From NCBI GenBank assembly GCA_900321945.1, contig ONXY01000540.1, positions 1 to 6,739 on the forward strand: a DNA stretch of 6,739 bases. The letters run 5' to 3'. A model generated the notes under the pieces. The model did no database searches, was not told the origin of the DNA, and saw only the letters and a program-made list of their open reading frames with translations. The number at the start of each line of letters is the position of its first letter. Positions within the stretch are counted from its first letter, which is position 1. This document shows, piece after piece, positions 5,900 through 6,739 of the stretch. The position numbers and the translations under genes were made by a program. This DNA is from an uncultured Eubacteriales bacterium (GTDB lineage Bacteria > Bacillota_A > Clostridia > Christensenellales > Aristaeellaceae).

Positions 5900-6739
5900 T
5901 CAGCCCTTCGCGGCGCGCCGGCTGCTGAGCACCCGGTACATCATGACGCCCGCGGCCACGGACGCGTTCAGGCTGTCCAGACTGCCCTTCATCGGCAGGG
6001 AAACTTTCAGATCGCATTTTTCCGCGGTCAGACGGCTGATCCCTTCGCCTTCCGCGCCGACGACCAGCGCCGTTCCGCCGCGGAAGTCCACCTTCTCGTA
6101 GTCCTTCCCGTCCATGGTCACGGCGTAGATCCAGAGGCCCTTTCTCTTCAGCTCGTCGATCGTCCGGTTCAGGTTGGTCACGCGGGCCACCTTCATGTAC
6201 TCGACGGCGCCCGCCGAGGCCTTGACCGCCGAGGGCGTCAGGCCGACGCTCCGGTGGACCGGGATGATGACTCCGTGGGCGCCGGTGCATTCCGCGGTCC
6301 GGATGACCGCGCCCAGGTTGTGCGGATCGGTGACCCCGTCCAGAATCACGAGGAACGGCGCCTCATGCCGCTTCTCCGCCTCTTCCAGCATTTCGTCCAC
6401 CGTGGAGTATTCGTAGGAGGACGCGAACGCGATCAGCCCCTGGTGATGCGGGGCGATCTCGTCCAGGCGGCGTTTGTCCGCCTCCTGCACCATGATTTTC
6501 ATATCCCGGGCCGTCTGCACGATCTCCCGGGCCGAGCCGGACAGCTCGCCCTTCTGAACGAGGATTTTTTCGATTTCCCTGCCGCTGCGCAGGGCCTCGC
6601 GGATGGGGTTGCGCCCGCAGAGGATATGATCCTGTTCCTCTTCCTGAACCGACGGAACCCTGTCCGGTTCCTTCCGGTACTCGAAATCCTGATACCCGGT
6701 CCGCGGCGCGGCTTCCGTTTCCGCCCGTTCGTCCGCCGC
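5900..6739 (-). CDS. rlmB: 23S rRNA (guanosine-2'-O)-methyltransferase RlmB, TrmH/SpoU family (5' end beyond right edge)
   Basis: This SPOUT methyltransferase 2'-O-methylates a guanosine in the peptidyl-transferase region of 23S rRNA (Gm2251 in E. coli); the exact target here is inferred. The frame is open to the right edge, giving 279 visible residues, and no convincing start is in view. Visible residues 1-36 are a charged, low-complexity leader. The substrate-binding domain begins at DHILCGRNPIREAL (37-50). The knotted SPOUT domain carries motif 1 DPHNLGAVIRTAE (138-150, with catalytic R147), motif 2 VVGAEGEGIS (226-235) and motif 3 LPMKGSLDSLNASVA (248-262). All key residues are present. 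GTG at 6518-6520 is internal and would remove most of the N-terminal domain, so it is rejected as a start. The family is secure; RlmB rather than another SpoU member is supported by the sigH neighbour, since B. subtilis yacO lies close to sigH. Confidence 0.93.
   Translation of the reverse strand, partial: AADERAETEAAPRTGYQDFEYRKEPDRVPSVQEEEQDHILCGRNPIREALRSGREIEKILVQKGELSGSAREIVQTARDMKIMVQEADKRRLDEIAPHHQGLIAFASSYEYSTVDEMLEEAEKRHEAPFLVILDGVTDPHNLGAVIRTAECTGAHGVIIPVHRSVGLTPSAVKASAGAVEYMKVARVTNLNRTIDELKRKGLWIYAVTMDGKDYEKVDFRGGTALVVGAEGEGISRLTAEKCDLKVSLPMKGSLDSLNASVAAGVMMYRVLSSRRAAKG

Noticed and set aside
5047..5928. Plus-strand open frame of 293 codons opposite sigH
   Set aside because: It is a shadow of the strongly conserved sigH frame, with no family signature.
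6503..6535. Direct repeat TCCCGGGCCG, two copies
   Set aside because: Both copies fall inside rlmB and encode similar Ala-Arg-Glu/Asp residues; chance in GC-rich coding sequence.

Overview
The window is a GC-rich stretch of bacterial chromosome. Every convincing gene lies on the minus strand, so transcription runs from high to low coordinates. The gene content points to an endospore-lineage Firmicute, most likely a high-GC member of the Clostridia. Evidence for this is an almost textbook SigH (Spo0H) sigma factor and the GlgC plus GlgD pair, since GlgD is essentially a Firmicutes protein. A rumen or gut Clostridia lineage is a guess; species cannot be read from the sequence. SigH shows ancestry, and does not prove that this organism sporulates.

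In transcription order the window holds seven genes. First is the 3' part of rlmB (23S rRNA 2'-O-methyltransferase, cut by the right edge). Next is sigH (alternative sigma factor), then an AT-rich intergenic region of about 167 bp with a good SigA-type promoter. Then come glgC, glgD and glgA (ADP-glucose synthesis and glycogen synthase), followed by a strong intrinsic terminator. Last are a TrmN6/YabB-type tRNA adenine methyltransferase and the 5' part of a BaiN/HI0933-type flavoprotein, cut by the left edge.

The three glg genes form one functional unit. GlgC makes ADP-glucose from glucose-1-phosphate and ATP. GlgD resembles GlgC but has lost the nucleotide loop and the sugar-phosphate lysine motif, so it is probably a regulatory partner subunit. 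GlgA polymerises the glucose. No branching enzyme (glgB) or phosphorylase (glgP) is in view. rlmB-sigH keeps part of the ancient B. subtilis cluster (rlmB, rae1/yacP, sigH, rpmG, secE, nusG), but yacP is missing between the two genes and glycogen genes follow sigH instead of rpmG-secE-nusG.

The window looks like ordinary core chromosome with a rearranged neighbourhood. I see no mobile element, CRISPR array, tRNA, rRNA, phage gene or clearly novel system. No gene-free stretch exceeds 300 bases. The points most worth a second look are the altered sigH neighbourhood, the terminator that almost touches the annotated start of trmN6, and the glgC upstream region.
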